Origin: Gammaproteobacteria bacterium
Lineage (GTDB): Bacteria > Pseudomonadota > Gammaproteobacteria > Arenicellales > JAJDZL01
Length of the DNA stretch: 64,000 nt
NCBI GenBank assembly: GCA_022823625.1
Contig: JAJEHQ010000015.1
Span: forward strand, 1-64,000
Direction: 5' to 3'
The notes under the pieces were generated by a model. That model ran no database searches. It worked only from the letters and a program-made list of their open reading frames with translations, and was not told the DNA's origin. Position 1 is the stretch's first letter, and the number at the start of each line of letters is the position of its first letter. The position numbers were made by a program, and so were the translations under genes. This document shows positions 1 through 10,453 of this stretch, piece by piece.

Positions 1-112
1 CGGCAAGGAAATGATTCCACACGAAGCGGGTCGCACCCAGACACTCATTCAGCTGTTTGGCTTTACGGTGAGTCTTGGGGTAGAGGCGGTAGCGGATGTT
101 CCGATAACTCAT
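1..112 (-). CDS. tnpB: TnpB/OrfB (IS200/IS605-IS1341 type) RNA-guided nuclease-like protein, N-terminal fragment truncated by window edge
   Basis: Reverse strand from ATG at 112 reads MSYRNIRYRLYPKTHRKAKQLNECLGATRFVWNHFLA..., matching the typical TnpB N-terminus (YRLYP..., LGATRFVWNHFL). Not in the ORF track because it is cut by the edge. Confidence 0.8.
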   Translation of the reverse strand, partial: MSYRNIRYRLYPKTHRKAKQLNECLGATRFVWNHFLA

Positions 113-190
113 TAAGTCAATTATAACATATAGTTATCTAGAACAATTGTCGTTTTGTCAAGTTGGCTTTATAAGTCCCCATCCAATCAT

Positions 191-231
191 AAAAAAACCT
201 GGCGGTCCACTTTACAGCAGACCGCCAGGTT
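191..231 (-). terminator. Rho-independent terminator downstream of the AgcS gene
   Basis: 12-bp perfect inverted repeat AACCTGGCGGTC (196-207) / GACCGCCAGGTT (220-231). On the minus strand it is followed by a T-run (AAAAAAA on plus at 191-197). Confidence 0.85.
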
Positions 232-251
232 CGGTTCAGAGGCAAAAGCTG

Positions 252-1655
252 TTATGCTTTCGGTGGTTTAGCCCGTGATAACGGTGTACCCTGCTCTTCA
301 AAGTAATCTCTGGTTACCTTGAATACCATAGGTGCTAACAACAATAAGCCAATCAGGTTTGGCACAGCCATCAGCCCATTCAACGTATCAGACAGGTTCC
401 ACACGAAATCGACTTTAACGTTGGCAAACGAAAGTGCCGCCAGTACCCAGAACGCACGATAAATCAGCACGCTTTTTTCTGAGAACAGATACTGCCAGCA
501 TCGTTCGCCATAGTAAGACCAACCCAATATGGTGGTGAATGCGAACACCACCAGCGCAACAGTAACGATGTACTGACCACCACCAATGCTGACATCGAAA
601 GCCTGAGAGGTTAGTACTGCTCCGGTGTAGCCGCCACCTTCTGGGGCAATCAGCGTCCACGCACCCGATGTTAAAATCACCAGTGCTGTCATGGTGCAGA
701 CCACGAGCGTATCAATGAATGTTCCGAGCATGGCGATGATGCCTTGTCTAACCGGATTATTGGTTCGTGCTGCGGCATGAGCGATCGCAGCTGATCCAAG
801 TCCGGATTCATTTGAGAACACACCTCGCGCCACGCCAAAACGGATGGCTGCCGCAACTGCTGCACCTGCAAATCCACCAGTCGCTGCTGCAGGATTAAAT
901 GCATAGTTGAAAATCATGGCAATCGCTTCTGGCACTTTGGCGATATTGATCAGAATGATAATGATCGATGCACCAACGTAAAGCACGATCATGGCAGGAA
1001 CCAATTTACCTGCAACATCACCGATTCGGCGAATACCGCCAAGAATGACGAAGCCAACCAGTGCTGCCACGATGATACCGGTAATCCAGGTCGCAACGCC
1101 GAAACTGGAATCGAGCGCCGCCGCCATAGAGTTCACCTGGACTGCATTACCAATTCCGAAAGCTGCAACCGCGCCAAAAATTGCAAACGCCAAGCCCAGA
1201 TATTTACCCAGTTCAGGGGCAAATTGTCCTACACCGTTCTTGAGATAGTACATTGGACCACCAACGTACTTGCCCTCTTTGTCAACCTCTCTGTACTTAA
1301 CAGCACAGACTGCCTCTGCATATTTGGTCGCCATACCAAAAAGGGCAATCAACCACATGTAGAATATTGCACCCGGACCACCCAGTGCAATTGCAGTTGC
1401 GACACCAGCAATGTTACCGGTACCAACCGTCGCTGAAAGCGCGGTCATCAGTGCGTTGAACGGCTTTACCTCACCTTCACCTTCGCCTTCATCGGTTTTG
1501 GCAAATAGTATTTTGAAGCCATATACCACTTTACGCCATGGCATAAATACCAGTCCCAGCGTCAACAGCAGACCGGTTACACCCAGCATGCCAAGCATTG
1601 GTGGTCCCCATGCAAAGGCATTGATTGAGTTAATTATCGAGTTCAGTTGATCCAT
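252..1655 (-). CDS. Sodium:alanine/glycine symporter (AGCS family)
   Basis: 467 aa; motifs NALMTALSATVGTGNIAGVATAIALGGPGAIFYMW and GVARGVFSNESGLGSAAIAHAAA are typical of AGCS. Confidence 0.93.
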   Translation of the reverse strand: MDQLNSIINSINAFAWGPPMLGMLGVTGLLLTLGLVFMPWRKVVYGFKILFAKTDEGEGEGEVKPFNALMTALSATVGTGNIAGVATAIALGGPGAIFYMWLIALFGMATKYAEAVCAVKYREVDKEGKYVGGPMYYLKNGVGQFAPELGKYLGLAFAIFGAVAAFGIGNAVQVNSMAAALDSSFGVATWITGIIVAALVGFVILGGIRRIGDVAGKLVPAMIVLYVGASIIIILINIAKVPEAIAMIFNYAFNPAAATGGFAGAAVAAAIRFGVARGVFSNESGLGSAAIAHAAARTNNPVRQGIIAMLGTFIDTLVVCTMTALVILTSGAWTLIAPEGGGYTGAVLTSQAFDVSIGGGQYIVTVALVVFAFTTILGWSYYGERCWQYLFSEKSVLIYRAFWVLAALSFANVKVDFVWNLSDTLNGLMAVPNLIGLLLLAPMVFKVTRDYFEEQGTPLSRAKPPKA

Positions 1656-2154
1656 TAGAATTCCTCCGCCTCATTGGAATTATTCTTGTTTATGAAGATT
1701 CTCGCATCAAAACTGATTTTGAAATACGCAATCCGTATTTCGATGCATGTTACCACAAATGAAAGCCAATATGATTCGAAGAGATATACCTGTTTTGTAT
1801 TAAATCGGTTCACTCTCGATATAGCATTGTGATCGCTATTTATTGGTTGTTATCTTATTGTTTTTAATCCAATTAGTGGACTTCAGCAAGTTTGGTGTCT
1901 ACTATTCGTTCTGTCTTGATCGTACCTTGCCAATTGAATATCTGTTAATTTGGCGGACAGTCAGTACGAATTCACACAAATTCAACGAATCATTGCCACA
2001 CCTAACCGCTTTTTTGTGGTGGTCTAAACTCACGCTGCGATACGGTAAAATTTAAATTTGCTGTGCACCAGAAATCTCAGGCTAATGAGGTTATTGCTCA
2101 TTACATTGGCTTCCTTCTTTCCTGAAGACACCTAGATTCAAAGAAAAAGCTTAA

Positions 2155-3540
2155 ATGAAATACATCAGTACGCGGTCTCAGAGCCCTGAACTTGATTTTG
2201 AACAGGCTGCAACCTGTGGACTTGCACCGGATGGCGGTCTCTATGTCCCAGTTGAGTGGCCAAAATTCGATCACAACGAACTTAAGTCATTGATCGATAA
2301 ATCCTATTGTGAAGTGGTGCTGGAGGTGATGCGAAAGTTCGCTGGTGACAGTGTACCACGGGATCAGCTCAATCAGATCGTCACGGATGCGTATACCGAT
2401 TTCAGTCATCCTGAAATTGCACCGATTCGAAAAATTCGATCTGGCATCTATATGGTGGAGCTCTTTCATGGTCCTACACTTTCCTTTAAAGATTACGCAC
2501 TTCAGTTTCTCGGCAGGGTTATGGATTGGAGTCTTCGAAAGCGCGGCGAGCACCTGACCGTTGTTGGTGCCACCTCTGGAGATACAGGCTCAGCAGCAAT
2601 CAGCGCAGTAGCGGGGCGCGACACAATTGACCTTTTTATGCTGCACCCGTTTCAGCGTGTTTCCGTGATGCAGCGCCGCCAGATGACTACCAATCAGGAC
2701 TCAAATATCTTCAACTACGCCGTTAATGGCACATTTGATGACTGTCAGGCGATTGTCAAAACCATCTTCGGTGATCGCGAGGTTCAACGGCACCACGCGC
2801 TTGGTGCGGTTAACTCGATAAATTGGGGGCGAATATCGGCGCAGGTTGCATACTACTTCTATGCAGCTCTCAAGATCGGCGCTTTAAACACCAAGGTCAG
2901 TTTTGCAGTTCCAACAGGGAACTTCGGAAATGTATTCGCTGCCTGGACAGCTTCCAAAATGGGATTGCCAATGGGCAAACTTCTGGTCTGTTCAAATGCT
3001 AATGACATACTAACGCGCTTTTTTGAAAGCGGAGAGATGACAAAGCTCGGCGTTAAGCAAACCGTTACACCAAGCATGGATATCGAAGTTTCCAGCAATT
3101 TCGAACGATATCTTTTTGAGCTGTATGATCGCGATGGTAACCGTGTCGACAGCCTAATGCAGAATTTAACACAAACTGGCTATTTCAAAATTGAAAAGGA
3201 CAAGCTGATGCAATCTCGCGAACATTTCAGCGCCTACCGGGTCAATGATGAACAGACTTGCGAGACCATCGCTCGACACTACTCAGAAACCGGTGAAATT
3301 ATCGATCCACATTCTGCTGTGGCGTTGAATGCGGTCAATCAGGCCGAGAGTGGTTTGGAACCACCGGTTGTGGTTGTCGCGACAGCTCATCCGGCTAAGT
3401 TTCCTGAAACAATTGAGCGAACGCTCAATATTGAAGTACCCATGCCTAAACAGCTACAGGAAATTATTGATCTTCCCGAACGCTATCGGCGAATTTCGAG
3501 CAATCCGGAAGACCTCAAAACCCTGATGCTTGCATCATGA
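2155..3540 (+). CDS. thrC: Threonine synthase
   Basis: 461 aa; MKYISTRSQSPELDFEQAATCGLAPDGGLYVP, FHGPTLSFKDYALQFLGR, GATSGDTGSAA. Confidence 0.96.
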   Translation: MKYISTRSQSPELDFEQAATCGLAPDGGLYVPVEWPKFDHNELKSLIDKSYCEVVLEVMRKFAGDSVPRDQLNQIVTDAYTDFSHPEIAPIRKIRSGIYMVELFHGPTLSFKDYALQFLGRVMDWSLRKRGEHLTVVGATSGDTGSAAISAVAGRDTIDLFMLHPFQRVSVMQRRQMTTNQDSNIFNYAVNGTFDDCQAIVKTIFGDREVQRHHALGAVNSINWGRISAQVAYYFYAALKIGALNTKVSFAVPTGNFGNVFAAWTASKMGLPMGKLLVCSNANDILTRFFESGEMTKLGVKQTVTPSMDIEVSSNFERYLFELYDRDGNRVDSLMQNLTQTGYFKIEKDKLMQSREHFSAYRVNDEQTCETIARHYSETGEIIDPHSAVALNAVNQAESGLEPPVVVVATAHPAKFPETIERTLNIEVPMPKQLQEIIDLPERYRRISSNPEDLKTLMLAS

Positions 3541-4391
3541 GGAAAAGCCTTGTACATGTAATTGCAGTCGGTCTGCTGTACCTATTTGTCAGCACGCCAC
3601 TATGGGCTGATTCGGGTTCAAGCATCAACCGTGGTGCACAACTTAAGGGTAACTTCACCCAGGGTGGATTGCTGTTTGGCAACACCGAACCCGGTTCGAC
3701 GGTATTGATCGACGAGCAAAATGTTCGGGTTTCAGATTCTGGAAATTTTTTGATTGGATTTGGACGCGACGCAAAGCTAAACTGGCAGTTGGTTATTGAA
3801 CATCCAGACGGGTCAGCCTATACCAGCACCATAGAAATAAGCCCCCGAAGTTATCAAATCCAGCGTATAGATGGAATTCCACCAAGCAAAGTAACACCGT
3901 CAGAAGAAGACTATGAACGTATCGCAAAGGATTCCGCATTAATCAGAAAGGCACGCAAAATTGATGACCCCAGGCTCGATTTTCTTGACGAATTTGTCTG
4001 GCCTGTTCACGGCATCATCACAGGAGTCTATGGTAGCCAGCGGATTCTGAATGGTGAACCGCGCAGACCTCATTACGGCATCGACATTCATGCACCAACC
4101 GGAACCCCCGTTCGCGCACCGGCAAGTGGTGTTGTAACTGTTGCACACCCGGACATGTTCTTTTCCGGCGCTACCATGATCATCGATCATGGACACGGTC
4201 TTTCATCAGCATTCCTTCACCTGGACGAAATCCGGGTTGAAGTTGGTGATTACGTCAAGAAAAATCAAGTGATTGGTACGGTTGGCTCATCTGGACGCAG
4301 CACCGGACCACACCTAGACTGGCGTATCAACCTATTCTCTGCCCGTTTGGATCCGCAGTTTCTCGTTGATGAAATGCCTGCTGTCGAATAA
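3537..4391 (+). CDS. M23-family metallopeptidase (LytM domain), secreted
   Basis: Signal peptide at N-terminus; HYGIDIHAPTGTPVRAPASGVV and HGHGLSSAFLHLD motifs; ATGA overlap with thrC. Confidence 0.92.
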   Translation: MRKSLVHVIAVGLLYLFVSTPLWADSGSSINRGAQLKGNFTQGGLLFGNTEPGSTVLIDEQNVRVSDSGNFLIGFGRDAKLNWQLVIEHPDGSAYTSTIEISPRSYQIQRIDGIPPSKVTPSEEDYERIAKDSALIRKARKIDDPRLDFLDEFVWPVHGIITGVYGSQRILNGEPRRPHYGIDIHAPTGTPVRAPASGVVTVAHPDMFFSGATMIIDHGHGLSSAFLHLDEIRVEVGDYVKKNQVIGTVGSSGRSTGPHLDWRINLFSARLDPQFLVDEMPAVE

Positions 4392-4415
4392 CTTGAGGAG
4401 TGAGGGAAAGCGATC

Positions 4416-4970
4416 TTGAGTCAGGCCGGTGTAGTTCGTTCACTTATGCCAGGGATTGTCGCGATGGCGGTAGTCATTACAGCCTCGAATATTCTGGTCG
4501 GCTATCCCATTAACAACTGGTTAACTTGGGGGCATTTCAGCTTTCCTATCACCTTCTTCATTATCGACCTGATCAATAGGAGGCTCGGTGCAGAACGAGC
4601 GCGGAAGGTCGCTTACGTTGGTTTTGCTGTAGCCGTTGTGCTGTCTTTCTGGCTGGCCACACCGCGTATCGCGGCAGCATCAGGTAGTGCATTTATCGTT
4701 GGTCAACTCACGAATATCGGCATCTTCGATCGACTGCGCCACAAAAACTGGTGGCACGCTCCGCTTATTTCATCCAGCATCGCCTCAACTGTTGACACAG
4801 TCATTTTCTACAGCATCGCGTTTGCTGGTACCGGCCTGCCCTGGGTAAGCTGGTCGATTGGTGACTATGCAGTAAAGCTGATTTCAGCCCTGTTTCTGAT
4901 TTTGCCTTATTTTGTTATCACTAAACGACTCTGGGCAAATGGTCCGGCAAATTCATCACCAGCCGTCTGA
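4416..4970 (+). CDS. Queuosine precursor transporter (YhhQ/VUT family)-like membrane protein
   Basis: 184 aa, multi-TM, family-like FPITFFIIDLINRRLGAERARKVAYVGF and SSSIASTVDTVIFYSIAF; TTG start. Confidence 0.8.
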   Translation: MSQAGVVRSLMPGIVAMAVVITASNILVGYPINNWLTWGHFSFPITFFIIDLINRRLGAERARKVAYVGFAVAVVLSFWLATPRIAAASGSAFIVGQLTNIGIFDRLRHKNWWHAPLISSSIASTVDTVIFYSIAFAGTGLPWVSWSIGDYAVKLISALFLILPYFVITKRLWANGPANSSPAV

Positions 4971-4989
4971 AACAATTTAGTTGAAGCGT

Positions 4990-5796
4990 TCAACTCGACT
5001 GTCCTAAACACACGCGCCCTATCCAGGCTGCGGGCAGTTCTGATATTATCGATTCACCAAACTCGCGACTCTGAATCGGTATAAATGCGGCACTGCCGGA
5101 ACCCGTCATTCGAGTCAACCCCCATTTCTTCAGAAAATCAATCAACTTACGCACCTCAGGATAGAGAGTGCATGTGATTGCCTCAAGATCATTCACCACA
5201 TCACCCGTGATCAACGGTTCATTGGCAATTTTCTCGGTAAACGGAGTACCGTGGAACGCTTCAAAAATTCGTGCAGTGGATACTGAGAAGCCAGGGTAGA
5301 CAACAAGGTAGAGCTGTTCGTTGACCGAAACGCTGGACAGTATCTCGCCTTTGCCTTCAGCCCATGCGTTTTTTCCGAAAACAAATACAGGTACATCGGC
5401 TCCGATCTCTAAGCCAATTTCAGCTAATAGGCTGAGTTCGGCCCCTAATTCCCATAGTTCGTTCAGCGCAAGCAACGTCGTCGCGGCATCGGAACTACCG
5501 CCTCCAAGACCCGCACCGATCGGTATGTGCTTCTTGCAACGGATAATCACACCTTGAGAACCCGGGAAACAGGATCTTAGCTTGCGAGCGGCAAGGACAG
5601 TAATATCGTTCGCTTCCTCAACGCCTTCAATCGCCCTACCTTGGGCGATGCTTCCGTCACTGGTGAGTTCAAATTCGATTTCATCACACCAGTCAATCAG
5701 ATGATAAGCGGTCTGCAATTCATGATATCCATCATCAAATCGGCCCGTAACATGCAGAAACAAATTAATCTTGGCAGGTGCCAGTCGCTTCAACAT
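4990..5796 (-). CDS. ispE: 4-diphosphocytidyl-2-C-methyl-D-erythritol kinase
   Basis: APAKINLFLHVTGRFDDGYHELQT and IPIGAGLGGGSSDAATTLLALN (GHMP kinase motif). Confidence 0.96.
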   Translation of the reverse strand: MLKRLAPAKINLFLHVTGRFDDGYHELQTAYHLIDWCDEIEFELTSDGSIAQGRAIEGVEEANDITVLAARKLRSCFPGSQGVIIRCKKHIPIGAGLGGGSSDAATTLLALNELWELGAELSLLAEIGLEIGADVPVFVFGKNAWAEGKGEILSSVSVNEQLYLVVYPGFSVSTARIFEAFHGTPFTEKIANEPLITGDVVNDLEAITCTLYPEVRKLIDFLKKWGLTRMTGSGSAAFIPIQSREFGESIISELPAAWIGRVCLGQSS

Positions 5797-5815
5797 TCTG
5801 AAACTCTCAGTGTGA

Positions 5816-6451
5816 TCAGTTGAGTGACCAAGAACTGATCACCAGCCTGATTTCGTTCGGCACCTCCGCCTGAGGCCGTTGTTCCGCCATCTCCTGCTGC
5901 AGACCATCACTTGCAAAAAAACGATAACGAGTCGGAAGATCATAGCCGTCAAATGTGTCGTATTGTGAAAACACGACCTGCCATCCCTCCTGCTCAATTT
6001 CGACGACGTGTCCGAGTGTATCCCACTTCTTTTCAGCTGATGAATAGGGATAGGCTTTACCGAGAATCCAACTCTCCATCTCAGTCACTGGAAATCGCCA
6101 ACCGAGGTAAACATCGAGAACATGTTGAGCGTTCGCACCGACCGACGTCCAGCCATCCGAGTCAGTCAGCACAGCCTCGCGAGGATCGGTAAGAATCCGA
6201 ATATGACCGGAACCCAGACTGCCGTAGATGTCAATCTGGTGATTTGTACCGCTACGCGCCCACGCTATTCGACCAATGTGCCCACCTTTGTCTGTGCGTA
6301 CACTAAGACGCCCTCGAATATTCCAGCTGTCAAGTAAATCCAGAGTGCTTAGATGTGAGTCAAGAATCGCTGGATCGAATGAATAATTGACAGTCTGCGT
6401 TGAGCAACCCGTCATCACTAAAACAGCGACCAATGCCAGCCGCGCAATCAT
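5816..6451 (-). CDS. lolB: Outer membrane lipoprotein LolB
   Basis: Lipobox MTGCST; WNIRGRLSVRTDKGGHIGRIAW; position next to ispE. Confidence 0.88.
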   Translation of the reverse strand: MIARLALVAVLVMTGCSTQTVNYSFDPAILDSHLSTLDLLDSWNIRGRLSVRTDKGGHIGRIAWARSGTNHQIDIYGSLGSGHIRILTDPREAVLTDSDGWTSVGANAQHVLDVYLGWRFPVTEMESWILGKAYPYSSAEKKWDTLGHVVEIEQEGWQVVFSQYDTFDGYDLPTRYRFFASDGLQQEMAEQRPQAEVPNEIRLVISSWSLN

Positions 6452-8199
6452 TGGCTGGTCAATCGTTCAATTGTCTCGATAAGGATTTCATTGTCGGGCG
6501 ATTTCTTGAGCGCATCATCCCAAAGCTGTCTAGCTTTCTGGGTGCGTCCAATTGTCCAATACACCTCGCCCAAATGTGCTGCCATGACTGGATCGTCCCG
6601 GCGAGAGAGTGCGACACTCAAAAACTCAATTGCGTCCTCGAAGTTGCCCATTTTGAAATGCGCCCAGCCCATGCTGTCCAAAATAAAGGGGTCATTCGGT
6701 TTAATTTCCAATGCCTTCGTGATGTAATCCGTTCCCTCTTTCAACCGGTCCGTTTGATCAATCAGCGTATATCCCAATGCATTGAGTGCCAACGCATTGT
6801 CAGGTTGCTGCGCAAGAATGGCATTGACCGTCATTTCCACCTGATCAATCAGGTTCAATTCAGCGGCAGTATAGCTTTTTGCCAGCAGTAAAGTGGTATT
6901 GCCAGGAAATTCCTCCAGTCCGGCTTCAAGCACGGAAAACGCATCCTCAAACCGGCCGTCTTTTCGATACAAATCTTCAACGACCAAAATTATTCGAACC
7001 CGTTCCTGTTGACTTTCAGTCGGATGTTCTTCCAGCAATGCAACCGCCTCATCAATGCTGCGTGTCCCTGCGATGTATTTTGCGGTAAGTAAATTCCTGC
7101 TGAATCCAAGATTGCGATTTGTGATTCGACTGATCCACGCCCCCGCCTCTTGATAATCTTTCCTCTCAAGAGCCAGTTCTGCGAGATTAATGAGAACCCG
7201 TTGATTTTCGGGTTCTAGTTTGTGAAACGCCAGAAATTTGTCTCGCGATAATTCGGGAAAGTTCGCCTGTTCGTGCAAGGTTCCTTGCATATATAACGAT
7301 TCAGCATCCGTGAGCATCTCATACTGTTTGATCGCTTCGCGGTAAAGTCCCTCACCAGCCAGATGACGGGCGTAATGATGTCGAAGATTACGGGAGTCGG
7401 GATTGCGGGACAGAAATTTCTTTGCAAAATCCACTGCCTCAGATACAGCGCCACGTCGGATTTCAACGATGAACTTGGCCGATGCCATGTCATCGGACTT
7501 GGGTGACATCGCTAGCCCCTCGGTAACCAGCTGATCGATCAATTCTTCATCTTTTTCAGCAGATACTGCAAGTTCAATCGAGTACAGGCGACCGAATATG
7601 CTCTCAGAAAATTCAGAAATGATTCTGCCAAACAGATCAAACGCCATATTCGGGTCCACGCTGCTGCTTAGCGAACGGCTGACTCTCTGAAATTTGATCT
7701 GATCAGGATCAGTTGACAATTGCAAATATTTCTGAAATCCTTCGACTGCCTCGTCATATCGCTGTGTCGCAATCATCGATACGGCATTGGAAAACCATGC
7801 CTCTGCAGAATCCGGACTCAGCATGACCCACAGGTATGTGGTATTGGAGGCAACATCATACTGCTGATTGCCGATTGCACGGAGTGATGCGATTTCGGCA
7901 ATACGAGGATCGTTCGTTTCAAACGCCAGCTTCTCAAGAATATCAATCGAAGTCAAAACGTCATTTCGATAGTAGGCGAGCTCTGAGATCAGAAACTGGT
8001 GCAAAATCTCAGCGGAAAGATCGACCTGTGGAGCGAGACGCGAGTCTTCGGTTTCAGCAGTTCCTTGAGCATCTGTACCATCTGCCGTGGGCTGAGTTGC
8101 AGAACAGCCACTCAAAATAAGCGCACTCAGAATAAGTGTTGCCAGAGTAAGGTGCAAAACCGGTCTACACATAGTGTTCAAAGTTGGAAAAGTCATCAA
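6448..8199 (-). CDS. TPR-repeat lipoprotein
   Basis: 583 aa; lipobox LILSGCSA; C-terminal TPRs (NALALNALGYTLIDQTDRLKEGTDYITKALEIKPNDPFILDSMGWAHFKMGNFEDAIEFL). A TPR protein commonly precedes lolB. Confidence 0.9.
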   Translation of the reverse strand: MMTFPTLNTMCRPVLHLTLATLILSALILSGCSATQPTADGTDAQGTAETEDSRLAPQVDLSAEILHQFLISELAYYRNDVLTSIDILEKLAFETNDPRIAEIASLRAIGNQQYDVASNTTYLWVMLSPDSAEAWFSNAVSMIATQRYDEAVEGFQKYLQLSTDPDQIKFQRVSRSLSSSVDPNMAFDLFGRIISEFSESIFGRLYSIELAVSAEKDEELIDQLVTEGLAMSPKSDDMASAKFIVEIRRGAVSEAVDFAKKFLSRNPDSRNLRHHYARHLAGEGLYREAIKQYEMLTDAESLYMQGTLHEQANFPELSRDKFLAFHKLEPENQRVLINLAELALERKDYQEAGAWISRITNRNLGFSRNLLTAKYIAGTRSIDEAVALLEEHPTESQQERVRIILVVEDLYRKDGRFEDAFSVLEAGLEEFPGNTTLLLAKSYTAAELNLIDQVEMTVNAILAQQPDNALALNALGYTLIDQTDRLKEGTDYITKALEIKPNDPFILDSMGWAHFKMGNFEDAIEFLSVALSRRDDPVMAAHLGEVYWTIGRTQKARQLWDDALKKSPDNEILIETIERLTSQ

Positions 8200-8488
8200 A
8201 AAGCAGCAGCGAGAGAAGTTGTCCTGGCACGGTAACCTGCACCAAGTTGCACCGAAGCAAGCCCGCTAGAGTGAATTGTCAAAAGTTGCAATACACGACA
8301 AGGAATCCCATTCAGTTTGTCTGACCAAACTGGTCTTTGCCCTTTGCCGTCCTTGCCGTCGATTCATTCAATTACATTATAATGATAGTGCTGTCGGTCT
8401 CATCAGTTTCAAAACACCCCACCAACGATTTGCCGCCCACTCAAGGCCACTGAAAAACATAGTCTGCGGCCTTGCGATCAATCTTCTA

Positions 8489-9577
8489 ATGAAAGACACG
8501 TTAAGAGAAAAACTTGAGGTTCTCAGTAAACGACATGAGACGCTCAATGAACAACTGTCAGACCCTGAAATTGTTCAGCGTCCTGACAGGTTGCGCGAGT
8601 TGTCGATTGAACAGTCTGAAATTTCAGAGGTTGTAGAATCGTATGGAAAATTCCGGGCTCTGGAAATGGAACTCGAAGAAGTGGAATCACTTCTGAACGA
8701 CCCAGATCCCCAAATTCAAACCGTCGCTGCTGAAGAAGTTGTCGAAATTCAAGAACAGCTTGAAGCGACACTCAACAAGATTCAGAGCCTTCTGCTTCCA
8801 CGCGACCCAAACGACAAACGTAACCTATTTCTTGAAATCCGCGCTGGTACAGGCGGTGATGAAGCTGCAATTTTTGCAGGTGACTTGTTTCGTATGTACC
8901 AGATTTATGTCAAGAATCAAGGCTGGACCAGCGAAACTGTCACCCAACATGAAGGTGAACATGGGGGATTCAAGGTGGTCATTATGCGGGTGGTCGGTAA
9001 AGGTGCCTATTCAAAGTTAAAGTTCGAGTCTGGCACACACCGTGTTCAACGGGTTCCCAAAACTGAAGCCAAGGGACGCATTCACACCTCTGCGTGCACG
9101 GTTGCGGTTTTGCCTGAAGCTGACAAAATCGATGACATCGCCATCGACCCACAGGATTTAAGGGTTGACACCTACCGCGCGTCTGGCGCTGGCGGTCAAC
9201 ACGTCAATCGTACGGACTCTGCTGTTCGTATCACTCACATGCCGACGGGAGTTGTGGTTGAGTGTCAAGATGAGCGCTCACAGCATCAGAACCGGGCAAG
9301 GGCAATGGCAATGCTGCGTGCGCGCCTGCTTCAGGCTGAAATTCAAAAACAGCAGGAACAGGAATCTGAAGAGCGTAGACGTCTGGTCGGTAGCGGCGAC
9401 CGCTCAGAGCGAATTCGTACCTACAACTTTCCGGAAAACCGGGTAACCGACCACCGAATCAAATTAACGATCAATCGACTCGATGGACTTATGGCCGGCG
9501 ACATTCAGCCTATCATTGATCAGTTGACAACTGAATATCAGGCCAGTCTGATGGCCGATGTGAATGCATTTCAGTGA
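8489..9577 (+). CDS. prfA: Peptide chain release factor 1
   Basis: Contains [26 protein letters not shown]. Start at ATG 8489 ([19 protein letters not shown]...) chosen over the ORF-track start at 8276. Confidence 0.96.
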   Translation: MKDTLREKLEVLSKRHETLNEQLSDPEIVQRPDRLRELSIEQSEISEVVESYGKFRALEMELEEVESLLNDPDPQIQTVAAEEVVEIQEQLEATLNKIQSLLLPRDPNDKRNLFLEIRAGTGGDEAAIFAGDLFRMYQIYVKNQGWTSETVTQHEGEHGGFKVVIMRVVGKGAYSKLKFESGTHRVQRVPKTEAKGRIHTSACTVAVLPEADKIDDIAIDPQDLRVDTYRASGAGGQHVNRTDSAVRITHMPTGVVVECQDERSQHQNRARAMAMLRARLLQAEIQKQQEQESEERRRLVGSGDRSERIRTYNFPENRVTDHRIKLTINRLDGLMAGDIQPIIDQLTTEYQASLMADVNAFQ

Positions 9578-10431
9578 GATACCTGTCTAAGGCAAAGACG
9601 ATCGGCCATGCTCGGCAGGCGGCCAGGGCGTTGCTCAGCGAAGAAACAGACACCGCGGCACTGGAAGCGGACCTGCTACTGTCCGCCGCACTTTCAGTCA
9701 ATCGCAATTTGCTGGAAGTGCTTGACACAACAGAACTTGGACCATGCCAGGCTGCAAATTTTGAACACCTACTGCAACGCAGACTGGCGGGCGAACCGAT
9801 TGCGTACATTACGCAGTCCAAAGCATTCTGGACCATTGACTTTCAGGTTAGCCCCGCAACCTTGGTCCCTCGGCCAGAGACTGAACTCGTTGTTGAGCGT
9901 GCATTATTTCACTGCCAGTCCATAGAGAATCCTGAATTGGCTGACCTCGGCACGGGGTCGGGATGCATTGCACTTGCGATTGCATCCGAAGTTTCTGCGG
10001 CACATTTGGTCGCAACTGACATCTCAGCCGATGCACTTGAAATAGCGAAACAGAATTGCAAAGCATTAGAACTCGACAACGTCAGTTTTTCTTGCGGCAG
10101 TTGGACAGAGGCACTACCGAACCACAGATTCGACATTATTGTTTCCAATCCACCATACATTGCCAGTGATGATCAATGCCTTGCAGACAAATTTATGCGC
10201 TTCGAACCACCTGTGGCACTAATTGGCGGAACTGATGGTCTGGAATCGATTCGGAGAATTGTGACCGGTATTCGGAAACATCTCAAACCAAGGGGCTGGT
10301 TGATTATCGAACATGGCTGCGACCAGGGCAATGCAGTACGCCATCTTTTTGAATCGAATGGCCTTAAGGCCTGCAGCACATTCAAAGACCTGGCTGCTCT
10401 GGACCGTGTCACTGAGGGACGTAACGACTAG
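9574..10431 (+). CDS. prmC: Peptide chain release factor N5-glutamine methyltransferase
   Basis: [11 protein letters not shown] (NPPY motif), [14 protein letters not shown]; overlaps the prfA end. Confidence 0.95.
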   Translation: MRYLSKAKTIGHARQAARALLSEETDTAALEADLLLSAALSVNRNLLEVLDTTELGPCQAANFEHLLQRRLAGEPIAYITQSKAFWTIDFQVSPATLVPRPETELVVERALFHCQSIENPELADLGTGSGCIALAIASEVSAAHLVATDISADALEIAKQNCKALELDNVSFSCGSWTEALPNHRFDIIVSNPPYIASDDQCLADKFMRFEPPVALIGGTDGLESIRRIVTGIRKHLKPRGWLIIEHGCDQGNAVRHLFESNGLKACSTFKDLAALDRVTEGRND

Positions 10432-10453
10432 CTGCCCTTAGGCGTTTGCAGAT

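Noticed and set aside
2-115. Plus-strand partial ORF GKEMIPHEAGRTQTLIQLFGFTVSLGVEAVADVPITH*
   Set aside because: The opposite strand encodes a clear TnpB N-terminus; the plus reading is its shadow.
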